The notes below the pieces were generated by a model that was given only the letters and a program-made list of their open reading frames with translations, made no database searches and was not told where the DNA came from. Both the position numbers and the translations under genes were made by a program. A stretch of DNA of 5,244 nucleotides from Reyranella sp. (GTDB lineage: Bacteria > Pseudomonadota > Alphaproteobacteria > Reyranellales > Reyranellaceae). Shown piece after piece: positions 1 to 5,244 of this stretch (position 1 is its first letter; the number at the start of each line of letters is the position of its first letter). The stretch spans positions 1-5,244 of the forward strand of contig JAKFVZ010000155.1 of the NCBI GenBank assembly GCA_021732965.1, written 5' to 3'.

Positions 1-35
1 GCCGCAAGCACCTGTCGACGATCATGTTCTCGTGA
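1..35 (+). CDS. C-terminal tail of an upstream gene, probably thioredoxin-fold/YbbN-like (partial)
   Basis: Only the last ten codons are in the window. They are read in the frame starting at base 3 and end at TGA 33-35, giving RKHLSTIMFS. A basic stretch followed by LS-x-x-x-FS at the extreme C-terminus resembles, from memory, the end of alphaproteobacterial co-chaperone YbbN proteins (thioredoxin domain plus TPR), which often precede the LON-domain gene. That identity rests on ten residues and on gene context, so it is weak. The reading frame itself is better supported, because its stop codon sits inside the ribosome binding site of the next gene, the usual arrangement within an operon. Confidence 0.45.
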   Translation, partial: RKHLSTIMFS

Positions 36-40
36 GGGGC
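34..40 (+). promoter_or_regulatory. Ribosome binding site of the LON-domain gene, overlapping the upstream stop
   Basis: GAGGGGC ends six bases before the GTG start at 46 and shares two bases with the TGA stop (33-35) of the upstream gene. The overlap suggests translational coupling, and it supports the GTG start over any downstream ATG. Confidence 0.55.
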
Positions 41-45
41 GCCTC

Positions 46-774
46 GTGAGTGACAAGGCGCCCTCTTCCCTGAGTCCGGGGCGCAATCCGTTCGAGCCGA
101 GCTTCGAGCAGCTGCCCGAGACGCTGCCGATCTTCCCCTTGTCGGGCGTGCTGCTGCTGCCGGGCGGCAAGCTGCCGCTCAACATCTTCGAGCCGCGCTA
201 CCTCGCCATGATCTCCGACGCGCTGGCCGGGCACCGCATGATCGGCATGGTGCAGCCGGTCCAGCCCGGCGGCTTCGCCGGTGACGGGATGCCGTCGGAA
301 GACGGCCGGCCCAAGGTCCACCGGGTCGGCTGCGCGGGCCGCATCACCAATTTCAACGAGACCGAGGATGGCCGGCTGATGCTGGTGTTGAGCGGCGTCT
401 GCCGCTTCGACATCGTGCGCGAACTCGATCTCGCCCAGGGCGGCTACCGCCGCGTCTCCTCGGTCTTCTCGCCCTACCGCGCCGACCTCGACCATGCCGA
501 CGATGTCGTCGAACTCGACCGCGACCGGCTGATGGCCGCGCTGGCCGCCTTCTTCCGCGGCCGCCAGCTCTCGACCGACTGGGATGCGGTGAACAAGGCG
601 GCCGACGCCAACCTCGTCACGTCGCTGTCGATGGTGCTGCCCTTCGGCCCGGCCGAGAAGCAGGCGCTGCTGGAAGCCGCCGACAGCACCGCGCGCGCCA
701 AGCTGCTGATCGCGTTCCTGGAGATTAACGCCTTCGGCGATCCGTCCGACACGCCGCCCAGCCGCAAGAACTGA
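46..774 (+). CDS. LON substrate-binding-domain protein (peptidase S16 LON domain only)
   Basis: This is a 242-residue protein built around the LON N-terminal domain. The hallmark is near residues 27-52: LPIFPLSGVLLLPGG followed by LPLNIFEPRY, the classic FPL-x-x-x-L-x-P and IFEPRY signatures. The remainder (about 53-225) fits the usual beta-rich half followed by a helical bundle. It has no AAA+ Walker motifs and no Ser-Lys protease dyad, so it is not a Lon protease. Stand-alone proteins of this size are common in Proteobacteria, and their role is unproven; a part in substrate recognition or protein quality control is inferred from the domain. The first 25 residues are Pro/Ser-rich and probably disordered. 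The GTG start is chosen because of the GAGGGGC site and because it leaves the whole LON domain intact. It probably forms an operon with the gene ending at 35, 10 bases upstream. It converges on the aminotransferase with three bases between stops. Confidence 0.9.
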   Translation: MSDKAPSSLSPGRNPFEPSFEQLPETLPIFPLSGVLLLPGGKLPLNIFEPRYLAMISDALAGHRMIGMVQPVQPGGFAGDGMPSEDGRPKVHRVGCAGRITNFNETEDGRLMLVLSGVCRFDIVRELDLAQGGYRRVSSVFSPYRADLDHADDVVELDRDRLMAALAAFFRGRQLSTDWDAVNKAADANLVTSLSMVLPFGPAEKQALLEAADSTARAKLLIAFLEINAFGDPSDTPPSRKN

Positions 775-777
775 TCG

Positions 778-1692
778 TCAGTCGCCGTAGGGCACTGAGG
801 TGGACAGTGCCGGCTCCTCGTGGCGCGCCCAATAGAGTTCCTCGATACGACGCGTCAGTGCGCCGGGCCGGCCGTCACCGACGGGCCGGCCTTCATGGTT
901 CACGACCGGCATGATGCCGCCGGCCGTGCTGCTGATGAAGATCTCGTCCGCCTCGGCCACTTCCCGCGCTTGCACGCCCCGCACCTCGACACGCATCTGG
1001 AGCGCTTCGGCGATCTCCATCACCGTTCGGCGGGTAATTCCCTCGAACATGCCGCGCGCCGGCGTGGCGAGTGCGCCGTTGCGGACGACGAAGACGTTGA
1101 AGCCCGGCCCCTCCGTCACCGTACCGTCGGCGGCCGGCAGCAGCGCAATGGTCGCATCGCGGTCATAGGCCTCGAAGATTCCCATCGTCAGGTCGAGCCA
1201 ATGGAAGTTCTTGATCCTCTGGTCGAGCGATTCCGGCGGGATGCGCTGCGTCTGCGACAGGATCATGCGCAGCCCGTCGCGCCGCTGGGCCTCGTCGGCG
1301 ATCCAGACGAAGGGCTGCGCGAAGGCATAGAGGCGGTTGCGGCACAGGCGCGGATCGCGTGTGCCGGCGGGTGGCAGTCCGCGGGTACACGTCACATGCA
1401 CGTAGGCATAGCGCAGGCCCGAGCGGCTGGCGCACTCGATCATGATGTCCGCGATCTGTTGGCCGGTCAGCGGCAGCGACATGCGGAGGCCGGCCATCGA
1501 AGCCTGGAAGCGTTCGACATGATCCATGAGCCGGAAGAACCGTCCCTTCCAGACATGCGCGACATCGTAGGTCGCATCGGAGCGGACGAAGCCGCGATCG
1601 AGAATCGGGACCGCGGCCTCCGACAATTTCATCCAGCGGCCGTCCATGTAGGCCACGCCTCTGATGGCGGCTGTCTCGCTGTCGACGTCCAT
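778..1692 (-). CDS. Class IV PLP-dependent aminotransferase, (R)-amine transaminase-like
   Basis: Fold-type IV aminotransferase, the family of branched-chain (IlvE), D-amino acid and (R)-selective amine transaminases. Numbered from the chosen 304-residue start, visible landmarks are: R61 in HVERF, the expected PLP-phosphate arginine; catalytic K161 in KNFHWLDL; E194 in TEGPGFNVF, which should contact the pyridine nitrogen; and the phosphate-binding STAGGIMP at 255-262. Several segments resemble fungal (R)-amine transaminases as I remember them: RSDATYDVAHVW (37-48), the TRGL and AGTR stretch with R112, QPFVW, and a C-terminus ending near VPYGD. That suggests an amine or unusual keto acid substrate rather than branched-chain amino acids, but specificity cannot be proven by reading. 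Start: ATG at 1692 has GAGGA seven bases upstream. An in-frame ATG at 1734 would add 14 residues (318 in all) but has no visible Shine-Dalgarno. The gene is alone on its strand and diverges from the Trm112 operon. Confidence 0.88.
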   Translation of the reverse strand: MDVDSETAAIRGVAYMDGRWMKLSEAAVPILDRGFVRSDATYDVAHVWKGRFFRLMDHVERFQASMAGLRMSLPLTGQQIADIMIECASRSGLRYAYVHVTCTRGLPPAGTRDPRLCRNRLYAFAQPFVWIADEAQRRDGLRMILSQTQRIPPESLDQRIKNFHWLDLTMGIFEAYDRDATIALLPAADGTVTEGPGFNVFVVRNGALATPARGMFEGITRRTVMEIAEALQMRVEVRGVQAREVAEADEIFISSTAGGIMPVVNHEGRPVGDGRPGALTRRIEELYWARHEEPALSTSVPYGD

Positions 1693-1699
1693 CGCCAGA

Positions 1700-1704
1700 T
1701 CCTC
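1700..1704 (-). promoter_or_regulatory. Shine-Dalgarno that favours the downstream start of the aminotransferase
   Basis: On the minus strand the bases read GAGGA, then seven bases, then ATG at 1692. The alternative ATG at 1734 is preceded by pyrimidine-rich, SD-free sequence. If 1734 is the true start, this site lies inside the coding region and is accidental. Confidence 0.45.
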
Positions 1705-1800
1705 GGTCGATTTGGGCTCTTCAGGATCGACCATTGACGACGGGCCGACAACCGAAGAAGTCCGGTTCGCCGCGGACTAGGGCGGGTATCGGGCTCCATG

Positions 1801-1806
1801 CTATAA
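1801..1806 (+). promoter_or_regulatory. Weak candidate -10 box for the Trm112-DUF971-monooxygenase operon
   Basis: CTATAA lies 34 bases before the Trm112 start, in the only stretch between the divergent genes with a local run of A and T. It resembles the alphaproteobacterial housekeeping -10. No convincing TTGACA-like -35 stands at the right distance, so this is tentative. The overlapping AAGGAG at 1805-1810 is too far from the ATG at 1840 (29 bases) to serve as its ribosome binding site. Confidence 0.2.
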
Positions 1807-1839
1807 GGAGCGCACAGGAATTCAGGGAAACCCCGCACG

Positions 1840-2058
1840 ATGAGCCCTCCATCGGACGACTCCGCAGCCCCGCGCCGCGCCGGCGTCGACCCCAAGCTGC
1901 TCGAAATCCTCGTCTGCCCGGCCACGCACGGCACTCTGGAATACGACGCCGCGGCCGGCGAACTTATCAGCCGCAAGGCGGGCCTCGCCTATCCGATCCG
2001 CGACGGCATTCCGATCATGCTGGTGAGCGAGGCACGCCCGCTTCGCGATGTGCCATGA
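1840..2058 (+). CDS. Trm112/UPF0434 (YcaR-like) small protein
   Basis: This is a 72-residue protein of the Trm112 family. The core runs VDPKLLEILVCPATHGTLEY (16-35) and then ISRKAGLAYPIRDGIPIML (43-61), the family signature, with the YPIRDGIP strand the most diagnostic. Eukaryotic and archaeal Trm112 activates methyltransferases acting on tRNA, rRNA and release factors. The job of the short bacterial versions is not established. In E. coli YcaR the first motif is, from memory, CPVC with another Cys later. Here it is CPAT with no second cysteine, so a zinc ribbon is unlikely. About 15 Pro/Ser-rich residues precede the core. The ATG at 1840 is the only suitable start; AGGGA some 12 bases upstream is a weak ribosome site. 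The stop overlaps the DUF971 start as ATGA. Confidence 0.9.
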   Translation: MSPPSDDSAAPRRAGVDPKLLEILVCPATHGTLEYDAAAGELISRKAGLAYPIRDGIPIMLVSEARPLRDVP

Positions 2059-2465
2059 CCGCCGAGTATCCCAAGGCCGTGCCCGACGAAGGCAACTACG
2101 AATCGACCACCGCGCCGTGGCCGACCGAGCTGCGCGTGTTCAAGGAAGAAGGCCGGCTGGAAGTCGATTTCTCCGACGGCCACGCCTGCGCGCTCTCCGC
2201 CGAGTATCTGCGCGTCGAGAGCCCATCGGCCGAGGTTCAGGGGCACGGACCCAACCAGAAGAAGATCGTCGCCGGCCGCCGTCACGTGAAGATCGTCTCG
2301 GTCGAGCCGGTGGGACACTATGCGATCCGCATCGTGTTCGACGACCGCCACGACAGCGGCATCTACAGCTGGGCCTATCTGCGCGAGCTCAGCGAGACCC
2401 ATGCCACGCGCTGGGCGGATTACGAGACGGCGCTCGCGAAGCGCGGCCTCAATCGCGATACCTGA
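2055..2465 (+). CDS. DUF971 / gamma-butyrobetaine hydroxylase-like N-terminal domain protein
   Basis: This is a 136-residue single-domain protein. Landmarks in order are PWPTELR (21-27), the highly conserved RVESPSAEVQGHGP (52-65), VEPVGHYAIRIVFDD (83-97), and HDSGIYSWAYLREL (99-112). This is the DUF971 domain (PF06155), also found at the N-terminus of gamma-butyrobetaine hydroxylase and at the C-terminus of the iron-sulfur scaffold HCF101. A link to Fe-S or metal handling is therefore plausible for the free-standing form but unproven. No 2-oxoglutarate dioxygenase domain follows, so it is not a hydroxylase. The ATG at 2055 overlaps the Trm112 stop (ATGA), implying translational coupling. The frame stays open for some 320 bases upstream, but that stretch is covered by Trm112 in another frame. 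The first 20 residues are a poorly conserved extension. Confidence 0.88.
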   Translation: MTAEYPKAVPDEGNYESTTAPWPTELRVFKEEGRLEVDFSDGHACALSAEYLRVESPSAEVQGHGPNQKKIVAGRRHVKIVSVEPVGHYAIRIVFDDRHDSGIYSWAYLRELSETHATRWADYETALAKRGLNRDT

Positions 2466-2467
2466 GG
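2463..2467 (+). promoter_or_regulatory. Shine-Dalgarno of the monooxygenase gene, embedded in the DUF971 stop
   Basis: TGAGG contains the DUF971 stop TGA and is followed, after eight bases, by ATG at 2476. It fixes the monooxygenase start and links its translation to the gene before it. Confidence 0.6.
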
Positions 2468-2475
2468 CTGCACTC

Positions 2476-3729
2476 ATGAAGATCATCATTGCCGGCGCCG
2501 GGATCGGCGGATTGACCGCCGCGATGTGCCTGCATCGCGCAGGTCATGACGTGCAGGTGTACGAGGCCGTGTCCGAGATGCGGCCGCTGGGCGTGGGCAT
2601 CAACATCCAGGCCGGCGCCGTCCGCATCCTGTGCAGCCTGGGGCTCGAACCCGCGCTCGCCGCCACGGCGATCGAGACGCGCGAACTGCGCTACGCCAAC
2701 CGCCACGGCCAGACGATCTGGGCCGACCCGCGCGGTCGTCATGCCGGCCTGCCCTGGCCGCAATTCTCGATCCATCGCGGCGAGCTGCAGATGATCCTGC
2801 TGGACGCCGCGAAGAAGATGCTGGGGGCGGACCGCATCCGCCTCGGCCGGCGCATCGCACGTTTCGCGCAGCATCACGGCAAGGTCTCCGCACACTTCGT
2901 CGATCGCGACGGCATGCCGGCCGAAAACACCGAGTCCGACCTCCTGATCGGTGCCGACGGCATCCACTCCGCCGTGCGTGCGCATTTCTATCCCGACGAA
3001 GGCCCGCCCAAATGGCAGGGCATCCTGATGTGGCGCGGCGTCACCGTGGGCAAGCCCTATCTCGGCGGCAACACGATGGTCCAGGCCGGCCATCACAATC
3101 AGAAATTCGTCTGCTACCCGATCAGCCGCGCGCATGCCGAGCGCGGCGAGGCGCTGATCAACTGGATCTGCGACCTCCACATGGGCGACGGTGCGTTGCC
3201 GTCCCGCGAGGACTGGAACAAGCCGGGGCGGCTGGAAGACTTCCTGCCGCGCTTCGCCGACTGGAACTTCGGCTGGCTCGACGTGCCCGAGGTGATCCGC
3301 ACCGCGCACACGATCCTCGAATTCCCGATGATCGACCGCGATCCGCTGCCGCGCTGGAGCCACGGGCACATCACGCTGCTGGGCGACGCCGCGCACCCCA
3401 TGTATCCGATCGGCTCGAACGGCGCCTCGCAGGCGATCCTCGACGGCGAGGCAATCACGCAGGAGCTGGCCGTGGGCGACGATCCCGAGAAGGCGCTGCG
3501 CCGCTACGAGGAACGGCGCCTGCCGCCGACCGCGCGGATCGTCGAGAGCAACCGACGCAAGGGCATCGACGTGATGCTCGACATCGTCGAGCAGCGCGCG
3601 CCCCAGGGCTTCACCGATCTCGAAAGTGTGCTGCCCGCGGATGAACTCGAGAAGATCGTCGGCGACTACAAGAAGCTCGTGACGCAGGACCGCGAGACGC
3701 TCCTGAAACTGGCCGCCGCCTCGCCGTGA
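2476..3729 (+). CDS. FAD-dependent aromatic monooxygenase, PhzS-like
   Basis: A 417-residue class A flavoprotein monooxygenase of the UbiH/PHBH fold, expected to use NAD(P)H and O2 to hydroxylate an aromatic ring. FAD-binding landmarks are all present: GAGIGG at 7-12 with the acidic residue E30 after the second strand, R101 in SIHRGELQ, the DG motif GADGIHSAVR at 158-167, and the GD motif LLGDAAHPMYP at 300-310 followed by NGASQAILDG. It is cytosolic, with no signal peptide. Several blocks match, from memory, Pseudomonas PhzS, which oxidises 5-methylphenazine-1-carboxylate to pyocyanin: RPLGVGINIQ (36-45), SIHRGELQMILL, and DRDPLPRW. PhzS is about 402 residues, so the length agrees. No phenazine genes are nearby, so a phenazine substrate is not implied; relatives are widely annotated only as flavin-dependent oxidoreductases. 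The gene is third in the operon, 10 bases after DUF971. The last 45 residues are charged, helical and less conserved. Confidence 0.9.
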   Translation: MKIIIAGAGIGGLTAAMCLHRAGHDVQVYEAVSEMRPLGVGINIQAGAVRILCSLGLEPALAATAIETRELRYANRHGQTIWADPRGRHAGLPWPQFSIHRGELQMILLDAAKKMLGADRIRLGRRIARFAQHHGKVSAHFVDRDGMPAENTESDLLIGADGIHSAVRAHFYPDEGPPKWQGILMWRGVTVGKPYLGGNTMVQAGHHNQKFVCYPISRAHAERGEALINWICDLHMGDGALPSREDWNKPGRLEDFLPRFADWNFGWLDVPEVIRTAHTILEFPMIDRDPLPRWSHGHITLLGDAAHPMYPIGSNGASQAILDGEAITQELAVGDDPEKALRRYEERRLPPTARIVESNRRKGIDVMLDIVEQRAPQGFTDLESVLPADELEKIVGDYKKLVTQDRETLLKLAAASP

Positions 3730-3736
3730 GGGGCAC

Positions 3737-3765
3737 GAAAGAAAACCGGCCCCTCTCGGGACCGG
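3737..3765. terminator. GC hairpin after the monooxygenase gene
   Basis: An eight-base stem (CCGGCCCC 3746-3753 with GGGACCGG 3758-3765, one C-A mismatch, loop TCTC) sits 16 bases after the stop at 3729. It probably ends the operon, but the plus strand has no T-run after it. An A-rich run (AAAGAAAA, 3738-3745) stands before the stem, so the classic hairpin-plus-U-tract form exists only for minus-strand transcripts. Confidence 0.45.
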
Positions 3766-3774
3766 CCGTGGCAG

Positions 3775-3786
3775 CGGTTTAAACCG
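3775..3786. repeat. 12-base perfect palindrome CGGTTTAAACCG
   Basis: The palindrome lies 9 bases after the GC hairpin, in the monooxygenase-murJ gap. It could extend the terminator region, act as a dimeric protein site, or be chance. Between it and the inverted repeat at 3871 I see no gene and no convincing promoter. Confidence 0.4.
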
Positions 3787-3870
3787 ACCATCACATCGCC
3801 GGCCGCTACCGGGGAAGAATATGCCTGAGGGCGATGACGGAATTATGGCTTTCCCATCAGTCTTTCCATT

Positions 3871-3961
3871 CCTCTCCCCCGCCAGGGGGAGAGGTTAGGT
3901 GAGGGGGTTACAGGAGGTGCGTCGCCCCCTCACCCAGCCTCTCCCCCTGGCGGGGGAGAGG
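3871..3961. repeat. Long nested inverted repeat (REP-like CCTCTCCCCC element)
   Basis: Two 37-base arms (3871-3907 and 3925-3961) are reverse complements except at two positions and are separated by a 17-base spacer. Each arm also contains its own perfect hairpin: CCTCTCCCCC and GGGGGAGAGG around the loop GCCA (3871-3894) or TGGC (3938-3961). The element can therefore fold as one 37-pair stem or as two 10-pair stems. Sequences of this type (CCTCTCCC, GGGAGAGG, GGTGAGGG) are, from general knowledge, dispersed in many proteobacterial genomes as intergenic palindromic repeats. No transposase is visible. The right arm ends 17 bases before murJ. Confidence 0.85.
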
Positions 3962-3978
3962 AGACAGACGAGAACGGC

Positions 3979-5244
3979 ATGAGTCTCGCACGCGCCATCG
4001 CGACGGTCGGCGGCTTCACGTTGCTCAGCCGCGTCGTGGGTTTCGTGCGCGACATCGTGCTGTCGGCGGTGCTGGGTTCCGGCGCGGTCGCGGACGCTTT
4101 CTTCGTCGCGTTCAAGCTGCCGAACTTCTTCCGCCGCCTGTTCGCCGAGGGCGCTTTCTCCGCCGCCTTCGTGCCGCTGTTCGCTCGCGAGCTGCAGGGC
4201 GGCGGCCGCGCCGAGGCGATGGCCTTTGCGCGCCAGGCGCAGGCCGCGCTGCTGCTGGTGCTGATCCCCTTCACCGCGATCCTGATCGTGGCGATGCCCT
4301 GGGTGATGGCGCTGCTGGCGCCCGGCATGCGCGACGATCTTCCGACCTTCGCCATGGCCGTCGAGTTCGGGCGAATCACCTTTCCCTATCTGCTGTTCAT
4401 CTCGCTGGCGTCGCTCTATGGCGGCGTGCTGAACGGCATCGATCGTTTCGCGCATGTGGCGGCGACGCCGGTGCTCCTCAACCTCACCCTGATCGCCGCC
4501 GTGCTGGGCCTGACGCCGCTGCTGCCCAATGCGGGCTATGCCGCCTCGATCGGCGTGGCGATCGCCGGCGTCCTGCAATGGGTCTGGCTGCTGGTCGCCT
4601 GCGCGCGCGACGAGGTCGGCATGGCGCTGGTACGGCCGCGCTGGACGCCGCGCGTGGCGCGCCTCGTGAAGCTCGCGACGCCGGTGGCGATCGGCGGCGG
4701 CGTGCAGCAGATCAGCGTCGTACTCGACGTCGTGTGGGCGTCGCTGCTCCCGGTCGGCACCATCTCGGCGCTCTACTACGCCGACCGCATCGCGCAGTTG
4801 CCGCTCGGTGTCGTCGGCATCGCCATCGGCACGGCGCTGCTGCCGCTGCTGGCGCGCGAGCTGCGTGCCGGCAACACGCAGTCGGCCATGACCAACCAGA
4901 ATCGCGCGATCGAATTCGGCCTGCTGTTCAGCCTGCCGGCCGCCGTGGCCCTGTGGTTCCTGGCCGACCCGATCATCCGCATGCTGTTCGAGCGTGGCCG
5001 GTTCACGAGCGAGGACACGATGCACGCCGCCGGCGCGCTGGCCGCCTTTGCGGTGGGCCTGCCGGCCTTCGTGCTGGTGAAGGCCCTGGCGCCGGGCTTC
5101 TTCGCCCGCGAGGACACGCGCACGCCGCTCTACATCGCGTTGGCGGCGATCACGGCCAATATCCTGCTCAACGTCTATTTCCTGTTCGCCACCACGCTTG
5201 CCCAGGTCGGCATCGCGCTTGCCTCCTCGCTGTCGGGCTGGCTG
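3979..5244 (+). CDS. murJ: Lipid II flippase MurJ (MviN), 3' end beyond the window
   Basis: 422 codons are present with no stop; MurJ proteins are usually about 510-530 residues, so roughly 100 are missing at the window edge. MurJ is a polytopic inner-membrane protein of the MOP superfamily that moves lipid II to the periplasmic side for peptidoglycan synthesis. The N-terminus carries the family signature LSRVVGFVRD (16-25) and then DAFFVAFKLPNFFRRLFAEG (39-58). The residues known to be essential in E. coli fall at the same numbers: R18, R24, D39, R52, and R270 in YYADRIAQLPLG. About eleven hydrophobic segments are visible of the 14 expected. The ATG at 3979 is supported by co-linearity with E. 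coli MurJ from residue 1. The ribosome site is poor: AGGAG at 3959-3963 is 15 bases away and partly inside the inverted repeat. The gene has no close upstream partner, so it probably has its own promoter, which I cannot identify. Confidence 0.95.
   Translation, partial: MSLARAIATVGGFTLLSRVVGFVRDIVLSAVLGSGAVADAFFVAFKLPNFFRRLFAEGAFSAAFVPLFARELQGGGRAEAMAFARQAQAALLLVLIPFTAILIVAMPWVMALLAPGMRDDLPTFAMAVEFGRITFPYLLFISLASLYGGVLNGIDRFAHVAATPVLLNLTLIAAVLGLTPLLPNAGYAASIGVAIAGVLQWVWLLVACARDEVGMALVRPRWTPRVARLVKLATPVAIGGGVQQISVVLDVVWASLLPVGTISALYYADRIAQLPLGVVGIAIGTALLPLLARELRAGNTQSAMTNQNRAIEFGLLFSLPAAVALWFLADPIIRMLFERGRFTSEDTMHAAGALAAFAVGLPAFVLVKALAPGFFAREDTRTPLYIALAAITANILLNVYFLFATTLAQVGIALASSLSGWL

Noticed and set aside
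22..495. Minus-strand open frame (157 codons) opposite the LON-domain gene
   Set aside because: The composition is that of an antisense shadow, and no ribosome site or family motif was found.
46..774. Reading the LON-domain gene as Lon protease
   Set aside because: There is no ATPase or Ser-Lys protease domain, and 242 residues is far below Lon length.
820..1737. Plus-strand open frame (305 codons) opposite the aminotransferase
   Set aside because: The product is low-complexity R/H/D-rich with no family signature. The minus strand encodes a complete class IV aminotransferase.
1734..2054. In-frame extension of the DUF971 gene upstream to a TTG at 1734
   Set aside because: The extension overlaps the whole Trm112 gene in another frame and reads as Arg/Pro-rich noise. 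The ATGA overlap gives a natural start at 2055.
2320..2475. N-terminal extension of the monooxygenase from 2320
   Set aside because: It would run through DUF971 in another frame. The FAD-binding strand begins right at the ATG 2476, which has a good Shine-Dalgarno.
2449..3396. Minus-strand open frame (315 codons) opposite the monooxygenase
   Set aside because: No recognisable motif and a biased composition; the plus strand has a full set of flavoprotein motifs.
3871..3961. Inverted repeat as a CRISPR unit or insertion-sequence ends
   Set aside because: There is only one pair of arms, with no repeated spacers and no transposase or target duplication in view. A dispersed palindromic repeat explains it better.
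3895..5025. Long minus-strand open frame (376 codons) opposite murJ
   Set aside because: Its translation is extremely rich in R, H, Q, E and D with no domain, as expected for the shadow of a GC-rich membrane-protein gene. It ends inside the inverted repeat, and MurJ on the other strand has all its key residues.

Overview
The window is about 5.2 kb of dense, GC-rich coding sequence, with a strong preference for G or C at third codon positions. It reads as the chromosome of a high-GC alphaproteobacterium. The reasons are the pairing of a stand-alone LON-domain protein with a one-cysteine Trm112/UPF0434 protein, a DUF971 protein in the form I associate with that class, and a MurJ preceded by a CCTCTCCCCC-type palindromic repeat. 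The genus cannot be fixed from this sequence.

Layout. Positions 1-35 hold the last ten codons of a gene, probably a thioredoxin-fold/YbbN protein. Its stop codon lies inside the ribosome binding site of a LON substrate-binding-domain protein (46-774, +). That gene ends three bases from the stop codon of a convergent class IV aminotransferase (778-1692, -), which resembles the (R)-amine transaminases. A divergent intergenic region then leads into a tightly packed plus-strand operon: a Trm112/UPF0434 protein (1840-2058), a DUF971 protein (2055-2465, ATGA overlap with the previous gene), and a PhzS-like FAD-dependent monooxygenase (2476-3729, whose Shine-Dalgarno overlaps the previous stop). A 249-base intergenic region follows. 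It holds a GC hairpin, a 12-base palindrome and a long nested inverted repeat that ends 17 bases before murJ. The last gene, the lipid II flippase murJ (3979 to beyond the window), is cut by the window edge after 422 codons.

How the genes fit together. Most are housekeeping or widely conserved: envelope building (MurJ), probable protein quality control (LON domain, YbbN-like tail), and small proteins of uncertain role (Trm112-like, DUF971). The two with substrate specificity worth testing are the aminotransferase and the monooxygenase. Neither has pathway partners in view. No mobile element gene, tRNA, rRNA, CRISPR array or defence system is visible. I did not find an undescribed multigene system here; the most unusual non-coding structure is the repeat in front of murJ.
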